NCBI RefSeq assembly: GCF_002020135.1
Contig: NZ_MPZS01000001.1
Coordinates: forward strand, 806,001 to 870,000
Length of the DNA: 64,000 nucleotides
Direction of reading: 5' to 3'
Source: Thioclava marina
GTDB lineage: Bacteria > Pseudomonadota > Alphaproteobacteria > Rhodobacterales > Rhodobacteraceae
This document shows positions 24,170 through 33,501 of this stretch, piece after piece. The position numbers were made by a program, and so were the translations under genes. Each line of letters starts with the position of its first letter. The stretch's first letter is position 1. A model generated the notes under the pieces. The model did no database searches. It was not told where the DNA came from and saw only the letters and a list, made by a program, of their open reading frames with translations.

Positions 24170-24465
24170 CGGCACACCTCCTGTCCCTTCAAAGATGGGA
24201 CCGATCTTCCTGAGGAAAACCCCTTGCTTCTTCTTGAATTAAATATCTCGGGGGGCTGCCGCCAGGCAGCGGGGGCGGCGCCCCCTGCCCGGTCACAATT
24301 TGTCGCCCTCCGGCGACGGGGGCAGCGCCCCCTGCCCGCTTCCCCGCTCCTGCGCGCTGTGGCAGAATTGCAAGGTATGCCGATGCATGCCCCCAAAGCC
24401 TTGATCGCGGCGGGTTTTCGCAGCAGGCAAAGGTGTAACAGCCGCGTGATCGGGAACCGCCGCAG
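24170..24465. repeat. Intergenic region with a dispersed repeat and a GC-rich direct repeat
   Basis: 296 bases between divergent genes. 24224-24263 carries a minus-strand copy of the dispersed repeat (core GATATTT-N-CAAGAAGAAG). 24271-24291 and 24318-24338 are two 21-base copies of a GGGGGCNGCGCCCCC-type palindrome plus CTGCCCG, one mismatch apart and 47 bases offset. No gene is seen. Confidence 0.6.
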
Positions 24466-25755
24466 ATGAGCCAAAGACCAGACCATCCCCAGCGCTATGC
24501 GCTCGTCAACGAACTTCATGCCCGGCCCTACCCGAAGCTGGGCGTGCCGGGCCATGCAGTCTATCTCGCTTTCAAGGAGCCCCGCGACGCGGCGAACCGG
24601 GATCGTTCGAAGGACCAGGCGCATCTGGCCGAGCTGCTCACGCTCAACGGCGCGGCCCAGCCCGAAGCCGGGATTACCCATTACACCGGCAAGATCGGGC
24701 GGCACGAGCTGAAATGGGAGAGCCATACCGAGTTCACCACCTATCTCGCCTTCGGCAAGGGCGTGTCCTCGCGCGCCTTCGACCCGGCCGAGACAGAGAT
24801 CTTCCCCGACGCCTGGATCGAGAAAGGCCCCGGCGGACGCATCGCCGCGGTACAGATCCGCATCGTGGACCTGCCCGAAAACCCCGACGATATCGCGCCG
24901 ATGCTCGAACAGTGGTTCGTGGCCGAAAGCCTCGTCTGCACCTGGGTGCTGGATGGCGCGGCGGTGGTCGCGGGCGATTTCCGGATCGACCCGAACGGGC
25001 AGATGCGCTTTGCGATCTTCGCGCGGCCCGGCACCGGACCGGGGCGGATCGGGCGCACGGTGCAGCGGCTGTGCGAGCTGGAAACCTACCGCGCCATGTC
25101 GATGCTGGGGCTTGCGCGCGCGCGTGATCTGTCGAAGCGGCTCAACGCGCTCGACCCGCGCCTGACCGAGATCGTCGAGGGGATGGGCGACGATGCCAAT
25201 TCCGCCGAAGAGACCCTGCACGAGCTGCTGGAAATCTCGGCCGAGCTGGAAAGCCTCGCGGTGCAGCATTCCTTCCGCTTCTCCGCCACAGGCGCCTATG
25301 AGGCGATCGTGCGCGAGCGGGTCGAGAGCTTGCGCGAAAGCCGGTTCGAGGGGCGCCAGAAACTCAGCGAGTTCATGGCACGACGTTACGATCCGGCGGT
25401 GCGCACAGTGAAATCGGCGGAAACACGGCTGCGCCAGATGGTGACACGGGCGGCGCGCGCGGGCGAGCTCTTGCGCACGCGGGTCGATGTCGAACGCTCG
25501 GCGCAGAACCAGAAACTGCTCGAAAGCATGGACCGCCGGTCCGACCTGCAACTACGCCTGCAACACACGGTCGAAGGGCTCTCGGTCGTCGCGATCAGCT
25601 ATTACGCGATCTCGGTCGCGGGCTATCTCGCCTATCCGGTCTCGAAGAAGATCGGGCTGACGAAAGAGATCATGATGGCGGGGCTGACCCCGATCGTGAT
25701 CCTCGCGGTCTGGCTGATGATCCGGCGCATCCGCAAGGGTGTGGGCGGTCACTGA
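24466..25755 (+). CDS. DUF3422 family membrane-anchored protein
   Basis: A 429-residue protein of the DUF3422 family, recognisable by the N-terminal ALVNELHARPYPKLGVPGHA and the C-terminal pair of hydrophobic helices (about 368-388 and 405-423, the latter followed by RRIRKG). The central part has long charged helices (LRTRVDVERSAQNQKLLESM), likely a coiled coil before the membrane anchor. Function is unknown in the family; the layout suggests a large cytoplasmic domain attached to the inner membrane. Its last 7 bases overlap the convergent ybaK-type gene. Confidence 0.82.
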   Translation: MSQRPDHPQRYALVNELHARPYPKLGVPGHAVYLAFKEPRDAANRDRSKDQAHLAELLTLNGAAQPEAGITHYTGKIGRHELKWESHTEFTTYLAFGKGVSSRAFDPAETEIFPDAWIEKGPGGRIAAVQIRIVDLPENPDDIAPMLEQWFVAESLVCTWVLDGAAVVAGDFRIDPNGQMRFAIFARPGTGPGRIGRTVQRLCELETYRAMSMLGLARARDLSKRLNALDPRLTEIVEGMGDDANSAEETLHELLEISAELESLAVQHSFRFSATGAYEAIVRERVESLRESRFEGRQKLSEFMARRYDPAVRTVKSAETRLRQMVTRAARAGELLRTRVDVERSAQNQKLLESMDRRSDLQLRLQHTVEGLSVVAISYYAISVAGYLAYPVSKKIGLTKEIMMAGLTPIVILAVWLMIRRIRKGVGGH

Positions 25756-26228
25756 TCGGCGATCAGCGGCTTGGCCTCTGCCTTGGCGGCGCTGAGCGCG
25801 TCGGCGGGCGCAAGTTCGATCATCAACCCGCGTTTGCCGCCATTGACGATGATCCGCTCAACCCCGAGCGCACTCTGTTCAAACGCCACCGGGCTTGCGC
25901 GTTTCTGGCCGAACGGGCTGATGCCCCCGGTGTGGAACCCGGTCAGTTTCTCGGCCTTCGCGGACTCCATCATCTTCGCGGATTTACCCCCGAAGGCCGC
26001 CGCCACCTTCTTCATCGAGAGCGACGCATCCGACGGGATCACCGCGCAGGCGGGCTTGCCATCCACCTCGACCATCAGGGTCTTTAGAACCCGCGCGGGC
26101 TCGGCCCCGATCGCCTCGGCCGCATGAAGGCCGATCTGCGCCAGACCGGCCTCATAGGCATATTCGTGCAGATCGAAGGCGAGCTTGGCGCGGCTGAGCG
26201 CCTGTGTCGCCGGGGTGGCATGGCCCAT
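25749..26228 (-). CDS. ybaK: YbaK/EbsC-type Cys-tRNA(Pro) deacylase
   Basis: A 159-residue aminoacyl-tRNA editing-domain protein of the YbaK type: LHEYAYEAGLAQIGLHAAEAIG, RVLKTLMVEVDGKPACAVIPSD, the Lys of LSMKKVAAAFGGKSAKMM and GGISPFGQKR. It removes cysteine mischarged onto tRNA-Pro in the cytoplasm. Length and motifs are standard. The 3' end overlaps the convergent DUF3422 gene by 7 bases. The aldo/keto reductase gene begins its 3' end ten bases beyond its start on the same strand. Confidence 0.88.
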   Translation of the reverse strand: MGHATPATQALSRAKLAFDLHEYAYEAGLAQIGLHAAEAIGAEPARVLKTLMVEVDGKPACAVIPSDASLSMKKVAAAFGGKSAKMMESAKAEKLTGFHTGGISPFGQKRASPVAFEQSALGVERIIVNGGKRGLMIELAPADALSAAKAEAKPLIADQ

Positions 26229-26237
26229 CGGCTCCTC

Positions 26238-27065
26238 TCAGAACTTGGCGGTGGCCGGGTCCGGCCCGATCCGGCCCTCGGCGCTGTCGAGACCCTTGAT
26301 CTGCGCCATCTCCGCCTCGGTCAACTCGAAATCGAAGATCGAGATATTCTCGCGCATCCGGTCATGGTTCGCCGATTTCGGGATCGTCACGAGGCCCAGC
26401 TGCACCTGCCAGCGCAGGATCACCTGCGCCGCCGACTTGCCGTAGCGGCTCGCGATCTCGGTCAGGATCGGGTCCGAGAGCGCCTCGCCCTGACCCAGCG
26501 GCGACCAGCATTCGGTGGCGATCCCGAGTTTCGCATGCACCTCGCGCTGCTTGGACTGCTGGAAATAGGGATGCAGCTCGATCTGGTTGATCGCGGGCGC
26601 CTCGCCGGTCTCCTCGATAAGCCGCTCCAGATGATCGGGCAGGAAATTCGACACGCCGATCGCGCGGATACGGCCCTCCTCCCGCAACCGGATCAACGCC
26701 TTCCAGCTGTCGACATACTGATCCTGCGCCGGCATCGGCCAGTGGATCAGGTAAAGATCGAGAGTGTCGAAGCCGAGCTTGTCCATCGTCTCGTCAAAAG
26801 CTCGCAGCGCCGCGTCATATCCCTGCCGGTCGTTCCAGAGCTTCGAGGTCACGAAAATCTCTTCGCGTGGCACGTCGCTTTCCGCGATACCCCGCCCGAC
26901 GCCCGCCTCGTTGCCATAGGCGGCGGCGGTGTCGATATGACGATAGCCCGCGTTGAGCGCGCTGAGGATGATGCCGGGGGCCTCGTCATCGGGCATCTTC
27001 CAGACGCCAAGGCCAAGTTGCGGGATCTTCGTTCCGTCGTTGAGGGTGAGGATGGGAGTGCTCAT
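26238..27065 (-). CDS. Aldo/keto reductase (2,5-diketo-D-gluconate reductase-like)
   Basis: A 275-residue AKR5-like protein. The catalytic tetrad is Asp45, Tyr50, Lys75 and His108 (AGYRHIDTAAAYGNE; FVTSKLW; DLYLIHWP), with IGVSNF and the NADPH-binding IPKSANHDRMREN near the C-terminus. It reduces carbonyl compounds such as methylglyoxal or diketogluconate in the cytoplasm; the physiological substrate is not determined. It lies directly upstream of the ybaK-type gene on the same strand with 9 bases between, so they may be co-transcribed. Confidence 0.88.
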   Translation of the reverse strand: MSTPILTLNDGTKIPQLGLGVWKMPDDEAPGIILSALNAGYRHIDTAAAYGNEAGVGRGIAESDVPREEIFVTSKLWNDRQGYDAALRAFDETMDKLGFDTLDLYLIHWPMPAQDQYVDSWKALIRLREEGRIRAIGVSNFLPDHLERLIEETGEAPAINQIELHPYFQQSKQREVHAKLGIATECWSPLGQGEALSDPILTEIASRYGKSAAQVILRWQVQLGLVTIPKSANHDRMRENISIFDFELTEAEMAQIKGLDSAEGRIGPDPATAKF

Positions 27066-27231
27066 GGTCGTCTCCTTTTGCCTGAGGGCTGTGCATCAGA
27101 CTAGGGCGCGGCGGACCGGAGGAAAGGCGTTCAAAAACTCTTGAAAGCAATGGCCCGCGACCGGGCGGTCAGTGCGAACTTCATCTCGCCAGAGCGAAGA
27201 TCGCGCACCCCTCGCGAAATGGGTTTCGGCC

Positions 27232-28740
27232 TCACTCTGTGCGCGGGAAACGTTTGCGCTCTTCGAGGTCGTTCAGGTCCATGTGGTTGCGCATATATTG
27301 CTCGGAGGCGCGCTTGAGCGGCTGGTAGTCCCACGGGTAATAGCCGCCCTGCCGCAGGGCCTCATAGACCACCCAGCGCCGTGCCTGAGAGGCGCGCACA
27401 TCGGCGTCGAACCGCTCCAGATCCCAGCGCTCGCGCGCCTCGGCCTTCAATGCAGCCAGTGTCTCGGCATGGGCCGGATCGCCCGCGAGGTTCGTCAGCT
27501 CATGGGGGTCGGCCGCAAGGTCGAAAAGCTGATCTGGATCGAGCGCGCAGAGGTTCAGCTTCCAGCGACCCTTGCGCAGCGAGACGAGCGGCGCGTAGGA
27601 GGCCTCGGCGGCATATTCCATCGCCACGGGCTCGGCGCGCGGAATGCCTTTTGCCGTCGGCAGAAGACTTTGCCCGTCAATCCAGGGCGCGATTTCGTCG
27701 AGCGAGATCCCCGCCAGATCGCACAGCGTCGGCGTCACGTCGATGGTCGAGACCGGATCGGTCACGACACCCGGTTCAAGACCGGGGCCCGCGATCATCA
27801 TCGGCACGCGCGACGAGCCCTCGTAGAAGCTCATCTTGAACCAAAGCCCGCGCTCGCCCAGCATGTCGCCGTGATCGGATACGAACAGGATCGTGGCCTC
27901 CTGCCGGGTGTCCTCGAGTACCTGCAACAGCGCGCCGATCTTGTCATCGAGATAGGACAGGTTCGAGAAATAGGCGCGGCGCGAGCGGCGGATGTCTTCC
28001 GTGGTGATGTCGTATTCACGCCAGTCATTGGCGTCGAAAATGCGTTTGGAATGCGCATCCTGCTCGTCATATGGGATCGCGTCGATCTCGGGGTCCAGAT
28101 GCGCGCAATCCTCGTAGAGATCCCAGTATTTCTTGCGCGCGACGTAGGGATCATGCGGATGGGTGAAGCTCACCGTCAGCATCCACGGGCGCGCATCATT
28201 GCCGCGCGCCAGATCGTAGAGCTTCATCTTCGCCTCATGGGCGACGTTGTCGTCATACTCCATCTGGTTCGAGATCTCGGCCACCCCCGCCCCGGTCACC
28301 GAGCCCATGTTGTGATACCACCAGTCGATCCGCTCGCCGAGCTTGCGATAGTCCGGCGTCCAGCCGAAATCGGCGGGATAGATATCGGTGGTCAGGCGCT
28401 CCTCGAACCCGTGGAGCTGGTCGGGGCCCACGAAATGCATCTTTCCCGACAGGCAGGTCTGATAACCCGCACGGCGCAGGTGGTGAGCATAGGTGGGAAT
28501 GTCCGAGCGAAACTCGGCCGCGTTGTCATAGACGCCGTTGCGCGAGGGGAGCTGACCCGACATGAAGGCGGCACGCCCCGGCGCGCAGAGCGGCGAGCCG
28601 GTATAGGCGTTCTGGAACCGCACCGATTTCGCGGCGAGCTTCTTCAGATTTGGTACATGCAGCCATTCGGCCGGGCCATCGGGAAAAAGCGTCCCATTGA
28701 GCTGATCGACCATCAGGACGAGAAAATTGGGTCGGCGCAT
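27232..28740 (-). CDS. betC: Choline-sulfatase
   Basis: A 502-residue type I sulfatase. The formylglycine site is Cys52-Ala-Pro-Gly-Arg56 in TGSPLCAPGRAAFMSG, N-terminal metal ligands are in LVLMVDQLNG, and the second metal site is VSDHGDMLGERGLWFK. The overall sequence, including KMHFVGPDQLHGFEERLTTD and the C-terminal ERKRFP end, resembles BetC, which releases choline from choline-O-sulfate in the cytoplasm for glycine-betaine synthesis. No signal peptide is seen, as for BetC. It needs the formylglycine-generating enzyme, not present here. betI/betB/betA are not adjacent, so this copy is outside a bet operon. Confidence 0.82.
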   Translation of the reverse strand: MRRPNFLVLMVDQLNGTLFPDGPAEWLHVPNLKKLAAKSVRFQNAYTGSPLCAPGRAAFMSGQLPSRNGVYDNAAEFRSDIPTYAHHLRRAGYQTCLSGKMHFVGPDQLHGFEERLTTDIYPADFGWTPDYRKLGERIDWWYHNMGSVTGAGVAEISNQMEYDDNVAHEAKMKLYDLARGNDARPWMLTVSFTHPHDPYVARKKYWDLYEDCAHLDPEIDAIPYDEQDAHSKRIFDANDWREYDITTEDIRRSRRAYFSNLSYLDDKIGALLQVLEDTRQEATILFVSDHGDMLGERGLWFKMSFYEGSSRVPMMIAGPGLEPGVVTDPVSTIDVTPTLCDLAGISLDEIAPWIDGQSLLPTAKGIPRAEPVAMEYAAEASYAPLVSLRKGRWKLNLCALDPDQLFDLAADPHELTNLAGDPAHAETLAALKAEARERWDLERFDADVRASQARRWVVYEALRQGGYYPWDYQPLKRASEQYMRNHMDLNDLEERKRFPRTE

Positions 28741-28828
28741 CGCGGGGCTCCTTCACGTCACGGGGGCTGGGCTCCCGGTGTAGCGAGGAGCGGAGCAGGG
28801 AAGCAACCCCGGCCCCGCAGCGCACGGA

Positions 28829-31075
28829 TCACGCCGCAGCGATGATACGCGCCTCATGGCGCTTCAGGCTGGGCCGTGCCGCAGGGTAACTGCCTTCGGC
28901 ATCGGCAAGCTCGGGGAAGAGCGCGAGGATCTCGTCGCGCTGCGCGCGGCCCATCTCGGAGAGCGTGGCGCGACCGGGCTGGAAGCTCTCGGTCCAGAGC
29001 CCGTCCGAGAAGACGATCTCATGCATGTCGAACATGATGTGGATATAGGTGACCTCTTCGGCGGCGCGATCGACCTCGATTCCCGGGAGGCCTTCAAGAT
29101 GGCGTGCCGCTGCCAACGCCTCGGGCTCGCCCGAGATCAGCTCGGCACGCACCCCGCTCAACAGCACCCTGTGCTGCGGCGAGACGCGCATCTCGCGCTC
29201 GGGCTGGTTCGAGCCGAGCGCGCCGGGCGCGATGCGAACGGGACAGAACTCGGGGCGCTCGTCCAGTTCAGCGCGGGTGAGGCTGCGCCGCCCGATCCAG
29301 CGGATCGGCTGATAGCCATTGTCGCGGGTAAGAACCCGGTCGCCCAGACACAGATCCTCCACCGCGATCTCGCCGTGCAGTGTCGCGACCCGGGTTCCCG
29401 GGGTGAAACAGGGGATGACCTTTTCGATATTGGTGTAGGTCATCGTGCCCACGACAGCGCCGGTGCCGTCGAGGAAGTTGATCGTGCCGTTCTCGGGGTT
29501 GGCCGTGTCGCGATTGACGACGACATTGCTCCAGCCCCAGTCGCTGAGGTCGAGCACGTCGTAATCCGCCCCGCCCTCGCCGCCGTCGATGACCGCGCCA
29601 TCGGTGAGATTGACGAACGTATCCTGATCGTCGCCACCGATCAGGGTATCGGCCCCGCCACCGCCGGTGAGCGTGTCATTGCCGGTGCCGCCCTCGACGA
29701 GGTCGTTGCCCGCGCCACCGTCGAGGCTGTCATTCCCCTCGTCGCCCGCGACATAATCATTGCCCGCCCCGCCCAGCACCGTGTCATTGCCGGTGCCGCC
29801 GTAGAGGCTGTCATCCGCGCCCAGACCGTCGATGTAATCGTCGCCGCCGTTGCCATAGATGACGTTGGTATACCCGTCGACCGGATCGGAGGAGAAACCA
29901 TCGAAACCGATCAGCGTGTCGTTGAACTCCGAGCCGATGATCCCGTCAACGCCGCTGAGCACGTCGCCCGCCGCATCCCCGCCCGAGGCAGTGCCGTTGC
30001 TCAGGTTGATCGAGACGCCCGACCCGCTGTCGCTATAGGAGACGTAATCCATCCCCGTTCCGCCCGAAAGCGTATCCGCCCCGGCCCCGCCATGCAGCGT
30101 GTCGTTGCCGCCGTTGCCGATGAGCGAGTCATTGCCGGAGCCGCCGTCGAGACTGTCATTGCCAAGCCCGCCATCGAGCGTGTCGTTCTCGGTCCCGCCG
30201 AGCAGCGTGTCGTCCCCCGCACCGCCGAGCAGGCTGTCGAAGCCCGCGCCGCCGACGAGCAGATCGTTGCCCGCGCCGCCATTGAGCGTGTCGTTGCCGG
30301 TATTGCCGATCAGCGTGTCGTTGCCGTCCTCGCCCAGAAGCGAGTCGTTGCCCGAGCCCCCATCGACGTAATCGTTGCCGGTGCCGGCCGTGACCGTGTC
30401 GTTGCCGAGCCCCGCGAACACGGTGTCGTTGCCGTCGCCCGCGCGGATGTAGTCGTCATTGCCGCTGGTTCCGGCGAGACCGGCATCATTGTTGTCGACC
30501 TTGTCCGAGCCATTCGCGATAGGCTCGACATAGTTGTTGTCGATCAGGTCGTCGCCTGCGGTGCCGTCGACATAGCCGTCATCGAACCCGGTCACCCAGC
30601 GGTCGGCGGCCATGTTGGTATTGGTCGCGTTGCTGACGCTGTTGAGCCGGATCGACTGGATCGGCTTGGCCTCATAGGCCGTGGTGTCGGCATTTGCCGT
30701 GATCTCCGGCGCGAGGAAGACGCTGCCATCGGTGGTCTGCACGATCACCGCGGTCACATTAGCGGTGGTGCCATCGACATAGGTGATCGTGGCGTTGTAG
30801 ACGGCCAGACCATCATAGGTGAGCGTCGTCGGACCCGAGCCGATATCGGTGACGATCTGGTCGTTCGAGACGTTGTTATTGGTGTCGAGCGCGCCAACCG
30901 TGCCGCCGTTGTCGATCGTGGTGGCCGAAACGATATTCTGGAACAGCGGATTCGTGGTGGAGCCTGCGGTCGCGCCGACAAAGCGGCTCGCATTCTCCAT
31001 ATCGGAATTTCCCTCGTTCGGGTCGAGCATCGTGCTCGAATATCCGAGGTAGATCCAATTAAACGTCGTCGCCAT
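28829..31075 (-). CDS. Large RTX (haemolysin-type calcium-binding repeat) protein with C-terminal Hint domain
   Basis: A 748-residue acidic protein. Residues ~1-170 are a unique Asn/Thr-rich region, ~170-510 hold many GGxGxDxLxG nonapeptide repeats (calcium-binding beta roll) with a short interruption near 350-410, and 556-700 is a Hint_2-type domain starting at Cys556 ([10 protein letters not shown], then [19 protein letters not shown] and VSPQHRVLL). RTX proteins are exported by type I secretion and fold with calcium outside. The Hint domain may cleave its own chain at Cys556. No type I exporter is adjacent. AAGGA precedes the ATG. Confidence 0.85.
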   Translation of the reverse strand: MATTFNWIYLGYSSTMLDPNEGNSDMENASRFVGATAGSTTNPLFQNIVSATTIDNGGTVGALDTNNNVSNDQIVTDIGSGPTTLTYDGLAVYNATITYVDGTTANVTAVIVQTTDGSVFLAPEITANADTTAYEAKPIQSIRLNSVSNATNTNMAADRWVTGFDDGYVDGTAGDDLIDNNYVEPIANGSDKVDNNDAGLAGTSGNDDYIRAGDGNDTVFAGLGNDTVTAGTGNDYVDGGSGNDSLLGEDGNDTLIGNTGNDTLNGGAGNDLLVGGAGFDSLLGGAGDDTLLGGTENDTLDGGLGNDSLDGGSGNDSLIGNGGNDTLHGGAGADTLSGGTGMDYVSYSDSGSGVSINLSNGTASGGDAAGDVLSGVDGIIGSEFNDTLIGFDGFSSDPVDGYTNVIYGNGGDDYIDGLGADDSLYGGTGNDTVLGGAGNDYVAGDEGNDSLDGGAGNDLVEGGTGNDTLTGGGGADTLIGGDDQDTFVNLTDGAVIDGGEGGADYDVLDLSDWGWSNVVVNRDTANPENGTINFLDGTGAVVGTMTYTNIEKVIPCFTPGTRVATLHGEIAVEDLCLGDRVLTRDNGYQPIRWIGRRSLTRAELDERPEFCPVRIAPGALGSNQPEREMRVSPQHRVLLSGVRAELISGEPEALAAARHLEGLPGIEVDRAAEEVTYIHIMFDMHEIVFSDGLWTESFQPGRATLSEMGRAQRDEILALFPELADAEGSYPAARPSLKRHEARIIAAA

Positions 31076-31406
31076 TCGTTACTCGTCCTTGCACACAACA
31101 CGCCCCGGCGACAAACAAGCGGCTCGCCCCCATCGCGATAGGGACGATACGGGCATCACACACACCCGGAGCTCTGAAGTTGTCGCCAAGAAACTCAGCT
31201 GCTCGTCTACACGTTTTTTTTCAACGGTTAACGCTCCTGCTCACTGAAATGCAATGGTGATTTCAGTTGGGCAGCTTTGTGACGAAGCTGTGAACTTCTC
31301 ATGTGTGGGACAAAGATCACACGCTTGCGCGCGCACCCGCAAAATCCCGGGCGACGCACCGCCGGATTGCAGGCTTTTGCGGCCCCGCCTGACGAGCGGT
31401 GTTCCT
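31076..31406. other. AT-richer intergenic leader of the RTX-Hint gene
   Basis: 331 bases between tenA and the RTX-Hint gene, both on the minus strand. It is less GC-rich than its surroundings. It contains an inverted pair CCGCAAAA/TTTTGCGG (31337-31344 and 31375-31382), which could end the thi transcript, a small stem CAGCTT/AAGCTG near 31269-31287, and a run of eight T near 31215. No gene is seen; the RTX promoter is probably here but I cannot place it. Confidence 0.5.
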
Positions 31407-32093
31407 CTAGACCCGCTCTTCGAACGGTTCGGGCTGGCGCCAGGTCTCGCGGTGATAGGCGCTGTCCCAGAACCGCCATTCGTGCCAGCAACTGCGTGCG
31501 AAGGCCCGATGCATCCGGGCGCGGACCGCGTCATCGGCCGCCGCGCCCAGCCGGTCGGTGAGGTCCAGCATTCGGGCTACGCTCTGGTCGAAGGCATCGC
31601 CCGAATAGGTCGCGATCCAGGCCGCATAGGGGTTTTCCGAGCCGCTGTGCTGCGCGATCTCGTGACCGATATCGCGATAGATCCAGAAGCACGGCAAAAG
31701 GGCCGCTACCGCTTCGGGAAAATCCCCGATGGTGGCAGAGCGCAGCAGGAAAGAGACATAGTGATCGCAGGCGGCCGAGGGCGCGATGGCGGCGAAATCG
31801 TCCGCGGACACGCCGAATAACCCCATGTAATGGTTGTGCAATTCTCGCTCGACCGCGATCGCGCCCGCCGCCGATCCCGCAAGCTGCGCCACGCTCGGCG
31901 CATCGGGGGCCTTGGATGCGGCCAAAGCGAGGGCGCGGGCAAAACCTTCGAGGTAATGCGCGTCCTGAATGATGTACCCCTGGAAGATCGCCGGATCGAG
32001 CTGCCCCTCGGCCAGCTCCCGATTGAAGGGCATCGCGTGGATCTGGCGGCGCAGCGAGGCCGTCTCGCGTGCGAGGTCTCGGGTGAAGCTCAT
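31407..32093 (-). CDS. tenA: TenA thiaminase II / aminopyrimidine aminohydrolase
   Basis: A 228-residue TenA-type protein that hydrolyses thiamin breakdown products to recover HMP. The catalytic cysteine is Cys135 in LLPCFWIYRDIG, the same number as in the well-studied Bacillus enzyme; also present are QGYIIQDAHYLEGFARAL and AWIATYSGDAF, with the C-terminal acidic residue region ARSCWHEWRFWDSAY. It overlaps thiD by four bases (ATGA) and is the last gene of thiM-thiE-thiD-tenA behind a TPP riboswitch. Confidence 0.93.
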   Translation of the reverse strand: MSFTRDLARETASLRRQIHAMPFNRELAEGQLDPAIFQGYIIQDAHYLEGFARALALAASKAPDAPSVAQLAGSAAGAIAVERELHNHYMGLFGVSADDFAAIAPSAACDHYVSFLLRSATIGDFPEAVAALLPCFWIYRDIGHEIAQHSGSENPYAAWIATYSGDAFDQSVARMLDLTDRLGAAADDAVRARMHRAFARSCWHEWRFWDSAYHRETWRQPEPFEERV

Positions 32094-32893
32094 TGGTCGT
32101 CCTCGTGATATGCGTGGAAATGATGCACCGGCCCATGCCCCGACCCGACCGAGAGACGGTCGGCGGCGGCGAGTGCTCCGCTCAGATAGGCTTTGGCGCG
32201 CCGCGTCGCCTCGGGCAGAGGCAACCCCATGCCAAGCCCCGTCGCGAGCGCGGAGGACAGGGTGCAGCCTGTGCCATGGGTATTGCGCGTGGCGATCCGG
32301 GGCGCGTCGAAGCGGAGTTCATCGTGCCTGGTGACCAGCATGTCGGGGCTCTGATCGCCTTTCAGATGTCCCCCCTTCATCAGAACCGCACGCGGGCCGA
32401 GCGCCAGCAGCGCATGGGCCTGCTCGCGCATCTGTTCGAGGGTTTCCGCCTCGTCGCAGCCCAGCAGGTCGGCGGCCTCGGGCAGGTTCGGGGTGATCAG
32501 ATCGGCGCGCGGCAGAAGGGTTCGCAACGCGCTCACGGCCGCCTCCTCCAGAAGACGGTCGCCACCCTTGGCCACCATCACCGGGTCGAGCACTACCGGG
32601 CAGTCGAGCCCGTCGATCCCCCCGGCCACGCACTCGATGATCGCGGCGTCTCCCAGCATCCCGATCTTGATCGCGTCGATCCGGATGTCGTCGCGCAGAG
32701 CTGCGATCTGCGCCGCAATCAGATCCGTGTCGCAAAGGCTGACCGCCCGCACTCCGCGCGTGTTCTGTGCGGTCAGAGCGGTGAGCACGCTCATCGCATA
32801 GCCGCCATTGGCCGAGATCGCCTTGATATCGGCCTGGATACCGGCGCCGCCGGAGGGATCGGAACCGGCGATGGAAAGAATGTTGGGGATCAT
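32090..32893 (-). CDS. thiD: HMP / HMP-phosphate kinase ThiD
   Basis: A 267-residue ribokinase-fold enzyme that phosphorylates hydroxymethylpyrimidine and its phosphate. Typical are MIPNILSIAGSDPSGGAGIQAD, LTALTAQNT, VLDPVMVAKGG and the anion-hole motif NTHGTGCTLSSALAT. Start at 32893 (MIPNILSIAGSD is conserved), overlapping the thiE stop as ATGA; GGAG lies inside thiE. Overlaps tenA likewise. Confidence 0.95.
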   Translation of the reverse strand: MIPNILSIAGSDPSGGAGIQADIKAISANGGYAMSVLTALTAQNTRGVRAVSLCDTDLIAAQIAALRDDIRIDAIKIGMLGDAAIIECVAGGIDGLDCPVVLDPVMVAKGGDRLLEEAAVSALRTLLPRADLITPNLPEAADLLGCDEAETLEQMREQAHALLALGPRAVLMKGGHLKGDQSPDMLVTRHDELRFDAPRIATRNTHGTGCTLSSALATGLGMGLPLPEATRRAKAYLSGALAAADRLSVGSGHGPVHHFHAYHEDDQ

Positions 32894-33501
32894 GTGTCGC
32901 TCCATGCGTTGCACAGGGTTCTGGCGGCAAGCGCCATGTCGGGGGCACGCGAGATCGCCGAGATCACCGCCATCCCGGCACCGCCAGCCGCGCGTATCGC
33001 GGCGGCGTCGGCTTTGGTGATGCCGCCGATCGCGAGGCAAGGGAGCTCCGTACGCGCGACGATCGCCGCGAAGCCCTCATGCCCGATCGGCGGGGCGTGA
33101 TCGGGCTTCGATCCCGTGGCATGGACCGGCCCAACGCCGAGATAGTCCACGCCCGCAGGCACGGCGGAGATTTGCGCCTCGGCCTCGATCGAGAGACCAA
33201 GGATCATCTCCGGCCCGATCCGGCTGCGGATCGCCGCCGGATCGCCGTCGCTCTGGCCGATATGGAGCCCCGGCGCACCGACGGAGATCGCAATCTCCAC
33301 CCGATCATTGACGATGAGTGGCACCTCATGAGGCGCAAGCGCTGCGATCAGCGCCCGGGCGAGCGCCGCGAACTCCGTATCCGGCAGGGTCTTGTCGCGC
33401 AGCTGCACCCAGCCCGCACCGCCCTCGGCCGCGGCGAGGGCCTGAGCGATCACCGGCTGCGGCGCGACCGGATCGGTGACGAAACAAAGCGGCGGGATCA
33501 T
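32890..33501 (-). CDS. thiE: Thiamin-phosphate synthase ThiE
   Basis: A 203-residue TIM-barrel enzyme that joins HMP-PP and thiazole phosphate. Recognised by WVQLRDKTLPDTEFAAL, LIVNDRVEIAISVGAPGLHI, YLGVGPVHATGSKPDH and the phosphate loop CLAIGGITKADAAAI. ATGA overlaps link it to thiM upstream and thiD downstream. Confidence 0.94.
   Translation of the reverse strand: MIPPLCFVTDPVAPQPVIAQALAAAEGGAGWVQLRDKTLPDTEFAALARALIAALAPHEVPLIVNDRVEIAISVGAPGLHIGQSDGDPAAIRSRIGPEMILGLSIEAEAQISAVPAGVDYLGVGPVHATGSKPDHAPPIGHEGFAAIVARTELPCLAIGGITKADAAAIRAAGGAGMAVISAISRAPDMALAARTLCNAWSDT

Noticed and set aside
29640-30480. Short-period DNA repeats that could be mistaken for a CRISPR or tandem-repeat array
   Set aside because: They keep reading frame and encode GGxGxDxLxG calcium-binding repeats; the DNA units are not identical and there are no unique spacers.
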